Shown here: positions 1 to 11,700 of the stretch, piece after piece | Layout: every line of letters begins with the position of its first letter | How positions within the stretch are numbered: the stretch's first letter is position 1 | NCBI GenBank assembly: GCA_008080765.1 | Contig: SHMU01000006.1 | Span: 1 to 47,102 of the forward strand | DNA from: Promethearchaeota archaeon | GTDB taxonomy: Archaea; Asgardarchaeota; Lokiarchaeia; Sigyniarchaeales; SOKP01 | DNA: 47,102 nucleotides | Direction of reading: 5' to 3' | Program-made: the position numbers and the translations under genes | The notes under the pieces: generated by a model | What the model was told of the DNA's origin: nothing | The model's input: only the letters and a program-made list of their open reading frames with translations | Databases searched by the model: none

Positions 1-124
1 TTGCGCTGTCCTATAATTATCTCCCCGAGCGTGCTACAAAAAATTAAATAAAGAACTAAGATTTATGAAACATAGTCGAAAGAGTAATTTTCAATATAAA
101 GAAGAATAAAAATTTTAAGAGAAC

Positions 125-1294
125 ATGTCAGAATTTATAAATAGGGATTTTACATATTATCAGCTTCCAGATTTTGAAAAATTTAAAGAATTAATTAATA
201 TTTGTGCTTCTCATGATGAGTTATATAGATTAATTCCCTATCTTTTAAGAAATATGTTTGAAAATCTATTATTTTACATATTCAGAAAAGGTTTAAGTAA
301 TCGACATACTGAATGGTATTTTGATACAAAGAAAATAAGAAGAAGAGACTTTTATGTATTAATTGAACTCTTAAATATTTTAAGAAATGAACCTCAAATT
401 CTAAAATTTCACAATAACTCAATAACCGAAAAAACTATTGAATATTTGCATACAATAAGAGAAGATGGAAATAGTGAAGTACATAATATTATCACTCAAT
501 TAACTAAAGATTATTTACAAAAAAGAGAGGAAATGGTAAATAGGTTATTAGAAGGATTATTATCATTTTATAATGCAATGCCAAAAGATCCTACAATAAT
601 TACGGATACAGATATTCATACTAAGGTTAGTAATCTATTTTCTATACCCTATTCTATTCAAGAAACAAGAGAAATTATAAAGGAAATTGAATCAATGAAA
701 AAAGAAGAAATGAGTGATTTGATAATAGATTTAATTTCTGATTTTGAGAAATTAGAAGATGTAATCAAAAAAGCTATGGCAGAATTAATTCTAGTAGAAA
801 AACCTATACAATTTGCTCCAAGAGAAAAAGAATATCTTTTTGAATTTATAAAAATTGCAATTATATTAAATCAAGAAGATAAGAAAATGATATTAACTGA
901 AATTATTTATAGGAGGATTTTATCCAATCCTAATTATGTTTATTTTTGGGATTTCATTGATTTAATTCCTGAGTTATTGGAATTTGAAGACATTTATAGA
1001 TTTTTTAGTCAAAAGTATTTAGAAGAATTAATATCATGGTTTTGTGAGAGTACAAGTTATAGTGCTGCAGGAATATATTCAAAAATTTTATATGGTCTTA
1101 AAAAGGAAATAACTAAACCTGAAATAGAAAAAATCGTTGAATTTACTTTAAGGAATAGACAAATTTATGAGTCTGGAACGGCCAATAAATATTTAAAAGA
1201 TCTATTCCTTTTCCGTCAAGAGATCTTCCCTTTTAAGTATAATGAAAGATTAAAAAAATATAATATGAATATTGAGGATTGGCAAATGTTATAG
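125..1294 (+). CDS. Uncharacterised alpha-helical protein with an N-terminal DUF4145/HEPN-like segment
   Basis: Complete ORF with no signal peptide. Motif 'YLHTIREDGNSEVHNI' (nt ~446-493) matches the R-x-x-G-N-x-x-x-H pattern I associate with DUF4145-type proteins. The remainder is helical and Lys/Glu rich. Confidence 0.6.
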   Translation: MSEFINRDFTYYQLPDFEKFKELINICASHDELYRLIPYLLRNMFENLLFYIFRKGLSNRHTEWYFDTKKIRRRDFYVLIELLNILRNEPQILKFHNNSITEKTIEYLHTIREDGNSEVHNIITQLTKDYLQKREEMVNRLLEGLLSFYNAMPKDPTIITDTDIHTKVSNLFSIPYSIQETREIIKEIESMKKEEMSDLIIDLISDFEKLEDVIKKAMAELILVEKPIQFAPREKEYLFEFIKIAIILNQEDKKMILTEIIYRRILSNPNYVYFWDFIDLIPELLEFEDIYRFFSQKYLEELISWFCESTSYSAAGIYSKILYGLKKEITKPEIEKIVEFTLRNRQIYESGTANKYLKDLFLFRQEIFPFKYNERLKKYNMNIEDWQML

Positions 1295-1344
1295 TTTCTA
1301 AGAGATAAAGTTTTTGTTAAGATTATTCAAAATAGTTTTTAATA

Positions 1345-2517
1345 TTATTTTAAATAAATTCGAAGTTTTTGATCTTTGATCCTTCGTGGTTCTTCATATG
1401 AAAAATGACAATAAAGAGTTATAACTTCTGTTTTCACATTTTCTGGAAGTTTCATTAAGATTGGCTGTAAATGCCCCTCCATTTGATGATGTAAACTTTT
1501 TATTCTATAGCCAAATTCCCATTTTATAGTATTTTTCTTTGTAGATTTTTTTTTTGGTTTTATATGAATTTCATCTGATTCTCTTATACTTGGAATATTA
1601 TAATTTAGAAGGTTCGCCATAAAAAAAAGAGGGCGATTTCTAGAGGGTTTTTCAGGTAGAGAAATATCTTCTGCAAATTTAAAATCAAAACCTTGTTCAA
1701 CTTCCAATGTGAAAAATACAAAAATATCTTGATAGGAATGATCTGAGTGATTTGATAATACGAAATAAATTTTTTTATATTTATTATATTCTTCTAACTT
1801 CTCATTATAATTCCGAATTTCTGTATTATATTCTTCAGCAGATTTTGTTGTTAAGTTAATTACATGTTCAAAATTAAACAGACTACTCTCATTTGTAGGA
1901 ACATAATCCATTAATTCTATTTCTTCATCTTTGATATTAATTTCTATATCAGAATATAACTTTGAATCTTTTTTATCTTTAAATAGCATTAATAAGTCGG
2001 GTAATTTCATAGGTTTAGTAGTTTCTTTTCTAAAAAACTCCGAAAAATCATCATCTGCAGGATCGATTACCTTAATATTATATTTCCTCAGTTTTAACTG
2101 AAATGTATAATCATTTGAAATTATTATAATTTCATACAAAGGATTTTCTTTCCTAAAAATCAATATTTCTACCAAAGTATTATCATCATTGATATTTCTA
2201 TCAAAGTTTTTTGCTTGCCTATCCGTTAAAATACTCCAGTCCGGAGATCTGTCAGGTAATTGCAAATAAACATTGTCTTGGAACTCTAATCCTTTCTTCT
2301 CGATTCTCTTGAATTTATTAATCGTATTTCTTGCTTTTTTTATACTATATTTTTTTTCATCTAATTCTTTCAATACTTGATGAGGAATTATAATTGAAAT
2401 CTTCGCTTCAAACTCATTTATAAGTTTAGACCAATTGATAGAACTAAAGCTTTTAAAATGAAGGAAGACATTAGTATCTAGGAAAATTGCTATTTTTTTT
2501 TCTAAATTTCTTTTCAT
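1345..2517 (-). CDS. PIN-domain (putative RNase) protein with a C-terminal beta-sandwich-like domain
   Basis: N-terminus 'IAIFLDTNVFLHF...IIIPHQVLKELDEKK...NDDNTLVEILIFRK...IIIISNDYTFQLKLRKYNIKVIDP' gives the acidic-residue order typical of PIN domains (DTN, E, D/N-D, SND). Then a 'EEYNTEIRNYNEKLEEYNKY' coiled-coil and a beta-rich C-terminus ('LSNHSDHSYQDIFVFFTLEV'). Confidence 0.8.
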   Translation of the reverse strand: MKRNLEKKIAIFLDTNVFLHFKSFSSINWSKLINEFEAKISIIIPHQVLKELDEKKYSIKKARNTINKFKRIEKKGLEFQDNVYLQLPDRSPDWSILTDRQAKNFDRNINDDNTLVEILIFRKENPLYEIIIISNDYTFQLKLRKYNIKVIDPADDDFSEFFRKETTKPMKLPDLLMLFKDKKDSKLYSDIEINIKDEEIELMDYVPTNESSLFNFEHVINLTTKSAEEYNTEIRNYNEKLEEYNKYKKIYFVLSNHSDHSYQDIFVFFTLEVEQGFDFKFAEDISLPEKPSRNRPLFFMANLLNYNIPSIRESDEIHIKPKKKSTKKNTIKWEFGYRIKSLHHQMEGHLQPILMKLPENVKTEVITLYCHFSYEEPRRIKDQKLRIYLK

Positions 2518-2594
2518 TTTTCTATAATTGATCTTATTTTATTTTAGGATTTAAGATTATATTTGAAATTTTAATTTTATTCAAAAAAATGATC

Positions 2595-3791
2595 TTAAAA
2601 AGATGAGAATAATTTTCCCAGCGAATCATACATTTTTACCATTTTATTTATAGACTCAAAAGGTTCTTGTATCATATTAAATATTTTAAGCCATCTCATA
2701 TTGAAGAGTATATTATAAGCATCCATTTGTTCTGCAATTTTAAAAATTGGAGAATTAATATTTAATGATTCAACCCAATTTGTTTCAAACGGTCTATAGA
2801 AATCTTCTATTTGGTTCATTATTTCAAAAATACTATACGGTTTTTTGATTCTTCTAAATGAGAGATTTACTATGCTCTGTTCAAGTTCTAATGTTTCAGC
2901 GATATAAGTAAAAAAATTAGAATAATAGAATGATCGAATTGTATCATAGGTATAGTTCTTTAGCTCTGAAATGTTCTCAATAACCCTAAATTGTCTATCT
3001 AATACTTTATTTTTTATCTGAATTAGCAATTCTCTCATTGGAGAATTAGGTATTTTCATAAGATATGCATTCCATCGCTTCTCAAATATGATAGATTTAA
3101 ATCTGTTATCTTGGAAAGCTCTATAACCTGCGAGAAAATAAAAAATATATTTAAACAAGAAATGTTGAATAAAATAAATTATTTTCATTTGCTTTTCAAA
3201 ACTAGGTATATTTTCTTCTAATATCTCTCTAATCTTTGTCTTATATTTATCATCTTCTCCTAAATAATCAAGACTATTCTTTGCTAATATATATAAGTTA
3301 ATTTTTCTATATCCTTTTAAATATAATTGAATGAGTTTATTAATTGCGTTGTATTCAGCAAAAAAATCATTCAAATGAGTTTCTAATAAATTTTTAATAT
3401 ATTTATTTGTATCAATATATACCCCTTCTTCTCCAAGAGATTGTATATGATCTGGTTTAGTCTCAAATGGATCTCGAAAATGATTAATTTCATGTAATAA
3501 TCCTTGAATGAATAAAGTTAAATCATTTAACCAGCACACATAGCATATACGTAGATCTCGGAATGTTTTTCCAGCAACAATTCTATTGAATCGTTCTTTA
3601 TCTTCATATCTTAGTTTTTCCTTCAATCTAGTATCTTTATAAAGCTCTTCTCCTAATATACCAAAATGGCAAAGATTAATTTCAAAATCAAAAGTGAATT
3701 GGAATTCGTTTATGAGAGTGTCAATTAATCCCCCTTTTTGTATCAAGAATTCCTTTTTTTTTCCTTGTTCTCTAATATAAATCTTATACAT
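2595..3791 (-). CDS. Uncharacterised cytosolic protein with a zincin-like HExxH motif
   Basis: 'FIQGLLHEINHFRDPFE' (HEINH at nt 3480-3494) followed ~45 aa later by 'LNDFFAEYNAINKLI' (AEYNA at nt 3345-3359). Upstream GAGGA Shine-Dalgarno-like site precedes the ATG on the minus strand. No signal peptide. Confidence 0.6.
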   Translation of the reverse strand: MYKIYIREQGKKKEFLIQKGGLIDTLINEFQFTFDFEINLCHFGILGEELYKDTRLKEKLRYEDKERFNRIVAGKTFRDLRICYVCWLNDLTLFIQGLLHEINHFRDPFETKPDHIQSLGEEGVYIDTNKYIKNLLETHLNDFFAEYNAINKLIQLYLKGYRKINLYILAKNSLDYLGEDDKYKTKIREILEENIPSFEKQMKIIYFIQHFLFKYIFYFLAGYRAFQDNRFKSIIFEKRWNAYLMKIPNSPMRELLIQIKNKVLDRQFRVIENISELKNYTYDTIRSFYYSNFFTYIAETLELEQSIVNLSFRRIKKPYSIFEIMNQIEDFYRPFETNWVESLNINSPIFKIAEQMDAYNILFNMRWLKIFNMIQEPFESINKMVKMYDSLGKLFSSF

Positions 3792-4189
3792 TTTTTCCTC
3801 GAAAACAAAATAAATTTTATAGCTTTAATTTCGACCCTCTTCCATTTTAAAATAAAGCTAATTATTTAATAAATGGAAAGATTAATATATAAGTCTTATG
3901 CATTTCCTTACTCAAATAGAAATCTTGATTATTATCTAATACACAATAATATATTATATTAAGGAATAATATTCGTTATTATCTAGTATTAAAAAAATTG
4001 TTGGATATAAAAATTAAATACATCAATTTCAAAAGTTAATTCGATCAAATGAAAAAATAGTAAACGGAAGAAAAAGATACGAAAGTTACTTGAATAATGA
4101 ATTTTCTTTTAATTTTTTAAGAAGAAGTGGACTTAAGCAGATATATTCCTAAAATAATGAAGAAAAAAAGAAAAGAGAGAATATCAAAA

Positions 4190-4948
4190 TTAACTTCTGC
4201 GTTTCACTATAAGGATAATAACTCCGACTATTATTGCAGCTCCCGCAATCCCCCCGCCAATTAATGAATAGGTTAGGACATCATTATTCTCTTCCCCTGC
4301 GGATTGACTCGCTAACAACAACTCCACGGGTAAGTCTGAAGAAGCTACTGGTGATCTGATAGAATCATCATAATAGGTTGTTAAGGGTACTAGCCACCAC
4401 ACACTAAATATTCTCATAGTCTCGCTTGAATTGAGAGCTAAAACGATTGTTGGAACGAGTAAAGTAATATTATCGTTGCCTACAACTACGATGTCTTCTA
4501 AATAATCATAACCAGAAAAGCCATCTTGCCATGTATTTGTTGTTTTATTCCAGTAATTTTCTCCTGAAGAATTGGTTTTTACCGGTTTTATACAGATTTT
4601 CGAATTATTTCGCACGAATTCAAAACGATAGCTAGGATAATCAATTGTATCTCGATAAAAAAAGCTTAAAGATAAATTTTGATTCATATCATCAATAATT
4701 CCTATTTCTGTTACAGAACGCCAAAACTCAAATGTCACATTTTGTCCTTGAACGGTCAGGCTTTTCAAATCGTAATATTCATTGGGAAAATCAGCATCAT
4801 CGGGATCGGAAATATGAATACTTGCGGATCGGATATCTTTTTCTGGAGGGTTTATCCAATGAGTAGCTTGTAATTGGATATTAGAAAGCAAAAGCAAGCC
4901 AATAGAGAAGAAACTAAATAGAAGTATAAATTTGCAAGACTTTCTCAT
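4190..4948 (-). CDS. Secreted/cell-surface protein with N-terminal signal peptide and C-terminal TM anchor
   Basis: 'KFILLFSFFSIGLLLLSNIQLQA' signal peptide, beta-rich ectodomain with several N-x-S/T sequons, C-terminal 'LIGGGIAGAAIIVGVIILIVKRRS'. Confidence 0.8.
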   Translation of the reverse strand: MRKSCKFILLFSFFSIGLLLLSNIQLQATHWINPPEKDIRSASIHISDPDDADFPNEYYDLKSLTVQGQNVTFEFWRSVTEIGIIDDMNQNLSLSFFYRDTIDYPSYRFEFVRNNSKICIKPVKTNSSGENYWNKTTNTWQDGFSGYDYLEDIVVVGNDNITLLVPTIVLALNSSETMRIFSVWWLVPLTTYYDDSIRSPVASSDLPVELLLASQSAGEENNDVLTYSLIGGGIAGAAIIVGVIILIVKRRS

Positions 4949-5562
4949 TTAAATCACATTTTTTTAGATTTTTAACTTATCTATTTAATTTTAATTTTTT
5001 TGGATTAGTCGAAAATTATGATACAATTTAATAGGATTACATTTAAAACTATCGTTTTTAGTATTCCGACATTTTTGATTAGGAAATGATTAGATCATAA
5101 ATCTGGACAAATTTATTTCAAACTACCATTGCGAAATAACTAATGTTGACTTGTGTGCGACTTGAAAATAAGACTATTTTGAAACCCTTTTTTACACACC
5201 TAAAAACATAAAATTATGTTTTAGACTTTTTAGCTGTTAAGCAATAAATAAATACTGTTAATGGAATTGCTCTTATCATGAACCATAATTAACTTAAGGA
5301 TAAATAATAGAATATTCATTTTGTGATAACCCTTAAATAGAAAAAAAGAGAAGTAAAATTATAGATTTAAAAATTATCCAAGAACAAACAATAGATTTTA
5401 GAGATTTTCATCTTAAAAGAAGGAAATAGAAAAAAATATCAATGTTTGCAAATCATTTCCATCACTGTATTAAAGAGTCTCTATTATAAGTCAGTTCAAT
5501 TTACATTTTTGATAAAAATAGGACATTTTGACATATCTTTGATTGATATTGAATATTTTTTT

Positions 5563-5570
5563 TTTAAATA
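5563..5570 (+). promoter_or_regulatory. Candidate TATA-like box (TTTAAATA) upstream of uORF and giant gene
   Basis: TTTAAATA in the 770-bp divergent intergenic region, ~43 nt upstream of the uORF start and ~153 nt upstream of the giant ORF start. AT-rich background makes this weak. Confidence 0.25.
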
Positions 5571-5612
5571 AAAAGATCATTAAAATCTCTTATAAAAAAA
5601 TCTCAAAGGAAA

Positions 5613-5720
5613 ATGGAACCTATTAAAAAATTAGTTAATACTCAATGCTCTATTTCAAAATTTACTTTAATAGGTGATATTGGTTATTTTAAAAATCCAA
5701 AAAAAGAGGTAACTCAGTAA
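5613..5720 (+). CDS. Putative 35-aa leader peptide/uORF
   Basis: ATG GAA CCT ATT ... ACT CAG TAA = MEPIKKLVNTQCSISKFTLIGDIGYFKNPKKEVTQ*. Preceded by AAAGGA; stop codon ends 2 nt before the ATG of the giant ORF, in a different frame. Below the length cut-off of the ORF track. Confidence 0.4.
   Translation: MEPIKKLVNTQCSISKFTLIGDIGYFKNPKKEVTQ
5705..5710 (+). promoter_or_regulatory. Candidate Shine-Dalgarno (AGAGGT) of the giant ORF
   Basis: AAAAAGAGGTAACTCAGTAATCATG; ~12 nt spacing to ATG; lies inside the uORF. Confidence 0.4.
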
Positions 5721-5722
5721 TC

Positions 5723-8700
5723 ATGAATCGACTAATTAAAATCCCTATAATGATCATATTTTTATGCTTAATGCCTTTAATTGTTGGCATCCCAAATATT
5801 GAACGAATAGAACATCCAGAAATTGAATTTAGTTATGTTGATCCTGATTTACGGATGGGATTAGCAGGGTATGAATTTGATCCTGATGATATAGATATGC
5901 TCGAATTTGGTTCCTTTGAGGATACCATCGGAAGTAAAAAACTCACGATTAATGATATGTTCATATCAAAAGTTACTATTCCCTATTTGAAACGATTCCA
6001 ATTAGGTCATATGCTTTACTTCATTTATCCCGGAGATAATGTATTTTGTAATCTCCCATGGCACGAAATTGAAAATGAATATCGATTAGTAAGCAATTAT
6101 ATATTTGGACCTGTAGAAAATGAAACACTATATACCCAATTTAAGTTTAATGAATTAGATCTTATTCCTGGTAATTACACTTTAAAATCTTACTATAGTG
6201 TATTCAGATGTTTTCAATGGCAATTAAGTTATCCAAAAACTTTTAATCTTGAACTTCATAAAGATTCTTTTCATGTTATTCCGCACTTAAAATATGAAAA
6301 CTCTAGCATCACTCCTGGAATTGTGTATACTATTGATAATCTGGATGGATCTTTCACGGTTATATATCGGGGAAGGATTATCAATTCTGCGGGTGAAGGA
6401 GTATCTGGAAAAAGACTCAACTTATTCTTAGAACATTATAATGAATTCAATTCGATTGCTAATATTTCAACAGGACCTGAGGGATACTTCAATTATAATA
6501 AAACGGTATATGGTGCATTTGATGTCAATTCACTTGCCCGAATTACCTTTAACGGCGATTATTTATATAAACCATGGGATCATGTGGAATATGCTGGATT
6601 GGAATATTCAATAAACGGAGAAAGATTCTTTCCTGATATTGATCCAGAAGATGGAATACCCGACTGGCCGTTTGATTGGGATGATCTTCCTCATGAGGAT
6701 CATACGGAATATGAATGGTCTAAAGAAGAGCTTTCATTTCTTGCGGAATTTAATGAGACCGAAGGACAATATACTTATGATTCTATTAATAATCTTCAAG
6801 GGGTCTTACAAGATAATACATCATTTACAAATTATGGACGACATGATAATGGAATGCAATTTGGAGCTATGGGGGGTTCAATATATTTTGACGATATTTT
6901 AGATGAGATTTTAAATAATACAGACCAATTTACTGCAACTGCTTGGATTAAACCTTCTCAATTCAATCTTAATAAAAGTGAAAATGAGATTCAAAATACC
7001 TTTTTATCAAAAGAAGGAATTTTTGAAGTCGGATTTAATAAAAGCGGACTTCAAGTATTCTTAAATACTAATGATGGCGGTGACCTAGCGATGTACGGGA
7101 ATAACAATACCATTATCTTAAATGAGTTTCATTTCATCGCACTAAGATATGATAAAAACGATGTTGATGTGTATATTGATAATACATGGTATTACCATAC
7201 CTCAGCACCAATAGAGGAGCCATGGCTAAACGCTACAAATACTTCATCTAATGGAGGGGATCTAGTAATTGGTTCAGATGCTCATAATAAATCTTATTTC
7301 TCAGGGATTATTGATGAAGTCTCTATTTTTAATACTTCCCTATCAGATTTCGGAATTGAGTATTATAAAGGATTTGATGCCCTAAAAATAGAACCGCAAA
7401 TTCTAAAACCCGATGGAGAGGGGGACTGGACACCAATTGAAAATGAAGAATGCTTGAAAGAAGAAATATTGTTTAAGACATCCATTTTAACGGGAAATAC
7501 TTATATAGATGATGTTAGCTTTTATTTATCCGAAAGTTATCCAGATCTTACATCTCCCGAATTAGAAAATTGGACACTTATTAAGAAATTTGATAAAAAT
7601 CAAAGAGAATATCATTATTTGAAAGATTCTTTTGAACTTCCCGATGGAAATTATTTTCTAATTGTAAAAGCGACTGATATAGAAGGATATACCATATATA
7701 ATGTCGCTAAGAAAAACAGTCAACCTATTTCATTTAAAATTGAAAATATAAATAATTCAATTAATTTTAGTTATGTTGATATTAATGGGAGAATAAATCA
7801 CAATTCACAAATCAAATTATATGCGGAAAATCTTATTACTCCTTATATCAATTCCATAGATCTCTCTCTTACCTATCAGAATAATACTGATCACTTAACT
7901 AAAACTCCAATTCCCTATAGTATTATAAAAGAGAATTATAATCTAATAGAACTAAATTCTATTAGAGAATGGGTAGATAATAACTCGTTGCTTCCTGCTC
8001 ATTATGAAATTTCTCTTGGGGTAAATGTGAGTTTCTATTATCCTGAGTTTGATTCCTATTACAATTCTATATATTATCAATTAGAACCAATTACTCTCGA
8101 TATTAAACCTTCAGATGTATCAATACTCACGGGGGGTGATTATTCCTTGTCCTTTGGAACAATTTATGATGATAAAGATAATTCAATAATCACCTTTGGA
8201 GCACAATGTGATGAATCTGATTTCCATTCTATTGAAGTAAAATATAGATATAATACCACATCTAGTCAAGAGTGGATATCATATAAAACATTTAACCTCC
8301 AACAACCTTCTTCTCTTTTAAATGCAACTATAGATTTGTTTAGCATGAGAGATGACAGTATTAACCTTCAATTTGTCGTGTATGATAATTTGGGAAATGC
8401 TAAAGTTCTTCAAAATATTGATTATTTTCTTATAAAAGATATGAATAATCACGATTTCGATGTTGTGGGCATTAATGATGATATAATTTATGAGACCACT
8501 ACTTTAGGATTCATTGATCCTAATGTATGCATCCTCCCTTATGATAATGATATAGATAAATGTGTAATCTCTACTTCTTATGAAACTTTCGAGCTTACAA
8601 CGAAATATACTGAAGACGAATTTGTATATTTTTCAGATATAGATCCTTTAGAAGATTTTAAATTGGATTCATCTCTTTATAATATTCTTGGCTCCACTTT

Positions 8701-11700
8701 CACTTCGATTCCAATTACAATTGATCTAATACAAAATGATCAAGTGATATATCAGCACATAATCGTTATTACTGCAACAGATAAAACATTCAATGATACT
8801 GTGCAAATAACAGATCTCTCAGTAAATACATCTCTTATAGAAAATAATATATATTTAAGCGTAAATGGTAGTTTGGATATTTATGCAAATCCTCATAGTA
8901 TTCCTTATATTGTGCAAGGTAATGCACCAATTATATACATATATAATCAGTTTGGAACTTTAATTGATACTATTATATTATCTCCCGTTTGCGATGGAAA
9001 TGCATCTCTTACTTATTCTCAGCAAATTGAAATTCATAATAATAAATTTATTGTACCTAAACCAGCATTAAATGAAGGAGATTATATCATTACAATAGAT
9101 GAAGTTATTATTGATAATATTGAATACAATTGCTCTTATTATATTGATGATGATGAAATATTAATAAAGATTTTAGCATTAGAGAATGTAGATGGTTTTT
9201 ATAATGATACAAATCCAATAAAAGTAGATTTCTCATATACTTCATATAATAGATCAAGTGAGCAATATTTTGGGAGTTATAACTTCCAAAAGCTTCCTCA
9301 AGGAATTTATAACCTTACTGCTGTCTTTTATGATATATCACAAGAAGAATCAATATATCATTATAATAATTTAATAATTGACTTTCAAGCAGTTGAAATT
9401 TATCCTCTCTTTGAAGGAGTTCCTCGCATACATCCAGAAACAGGAATGATCTCCTTTTATTTAAATGATGTCTCAGGAATTCAATCTGTTTCATTAAATG
9501 ATACGATTAATGGCTCTTGGGTAATTGATGAAAATTTCTATACATTCGCTTTTAATGATAGTAATCTTAATGATGGATTTCTAGATTTACAGATTATTGC
9601 AACAGACACACTTAATCAAACCTCAACTCTAAACTTCACAATCTTTCTCGATAAAACACCCCCTCAATTTGACATTATGGGGGATTATCCTACTCATTGG
9701 AATGGATTGTATTCTATGCAATTTGAAATTATTGAAGATTCGCCTTATGAACTTCTATTTTCTGTAAGTCATTACAACACCTATTATGATGATCTTCGTT
9801 TTACTACTCTTAGAGAAGGTGATTTGTATGAAATTTTATTTGATTCCTTACAAGTAAATGATGGAAGATATAATATAACAATATTTGCAATTGATGCTGC
9901 GGGTAATATTGCAAACTTCACTTATGAGGGGATTTATTTTGAGAATTCCCCTCCATTAATCCTATCAATAACTGAGAGTGTGTATGTAGATAATACATTA
10001 ATTTATTCTGAAGAGTTTGATGAGATGGTTTATTTTAACGATCAAAAAGTAATTGACATCTTAGCAATTGATCTTGTGAGCGATGATTTTGATTGGATAG
10101 ATGTTAATCCATTATATCAAGAGCAATATGGTGTGAAAGCGATTAATATGTATTATACGGAGCCTTTAGCATGGTATCCTTTGTCAATTGCAGGAGAATT
10201 TGATTATAATATCCTTTCATATAAATTAGAGGGAGATCTTCAAGAGATAAAGTCATTAAAGTCATTACGAATAAAGGATACTATTCTTGATGAGTTTGAA
10301 CTTATTCGCAATGGAGCAGACCTTTATATTCAATTTAGTGAGCAGTATGCTTATTTATTATCTCCAGAAAATTCAGACGATTTAGAAGGATATTATTATA
10401 AGACTGTTGAGACTCCCATATCATTACAATTTAATACAGAAAAGCACTGCTGGGAACTCCTTTCAGATAATTTAAATTATTTTAATATTTCAAACCTATT
10501 CTCTCTAAATCAAGGTGAGCAATTTCTTTTTTGGTTTAACATATCCGATTTTATGAGTGAAATTAACAATAGTTTTTCTGATAATTTATTCATTACAAGA
10601 ATCTATACGGGTATATATGATAATGAAATCGACATAACTGATGATGGAGAATTATTTGAGTGGTCACTTGGAACTACCAGCAATGAGGAGGGAATTATTA
10701 TCTTCGGTTCTGAAGACTATTCTGATTCAACATTAAACCTAAATTCTAGTATCATAATACCAAATAATTACAGTCTCTTCAAGGATATGAACGATGTAGC
10801 TCGAATTCATCTTTATTTCTCAAATGATTCTCAAACTTATGAGCCATTAGGTCGGGCATATTACAGCGGACGAGATGCAATCTGGAATTATTATTGGGAT
10901 TATTCAACAATCCAAAATTATAATGAAACTCTTTTTTATATAAAAGTACTAATATTTGATCCTGCGGGAAATTATATCGAGCAAATCCAACCAGTTCATA
11001 TTTTTGATTATACTGCTATTCAAATGATTGCAAATGATGTATATAGTGCAATCATTAACTATAATGCTAGTGCATTAGAGAATGTAAAAGATTTTCAAGG
11101 TATAATAGAAAATCTTGGAAATAGTAATTTAATTTGGGACTCGGTGGTGCAATATTACCATCCTTTAGAATGCGAATGGTTTCCTCTTTCAACCTCTCCT
11201 ATTCAATTAATTTCTAATGGCACATACCACTCATACGAGATTACATGGGATATCAATATAGATGCTGATTTTTTAAATTCCATTTATAACTTAACCTATC
11301 AATATCTCCCTGTGAAAGTATCTCCATTAACAGAGAATACGGTGTGGGGAAGCTGGGGTCTTTTTGAATCTCATTGGCAACCAATCATCGTATTAAAAGA
11401 GGGGGATTCCGTTAATATTGAAGTTTATAAGTTTAATGAATCTAATGGGTGGGTTTTAGATGAAAAATATAGTTCCCAAGGTTATATTGAATATTTAAAT
11501 GATTCAATTTATAAATTATTCGATATAAATGGGGATAACCTCCCTGAAATTATCCGATTGACCTTATTAAGTATAGACATAATCTATTTTGATGGGGTTA
11601 AATGGGATATCATTGAAAATGCAACTAAACTATCTCAATTTTCCTATTTCACATTTGATGTGTTTAAGGATGTAGATTTTTCTTATTTAATAACTGCTCA

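Noticed and set aside
3927-3990. Direct repeat TTATTATCTA(A/G)TA in the 3.8-4.2 kb gap
   Set aside because: Short, imperfect and extremely AT-rich; likely chance.
4679-4873. 64-aa plus-strand ORF
   Set aside because: Antisense to the 252-aa secreted protein, which has a clear signal peptide and TM anchor.
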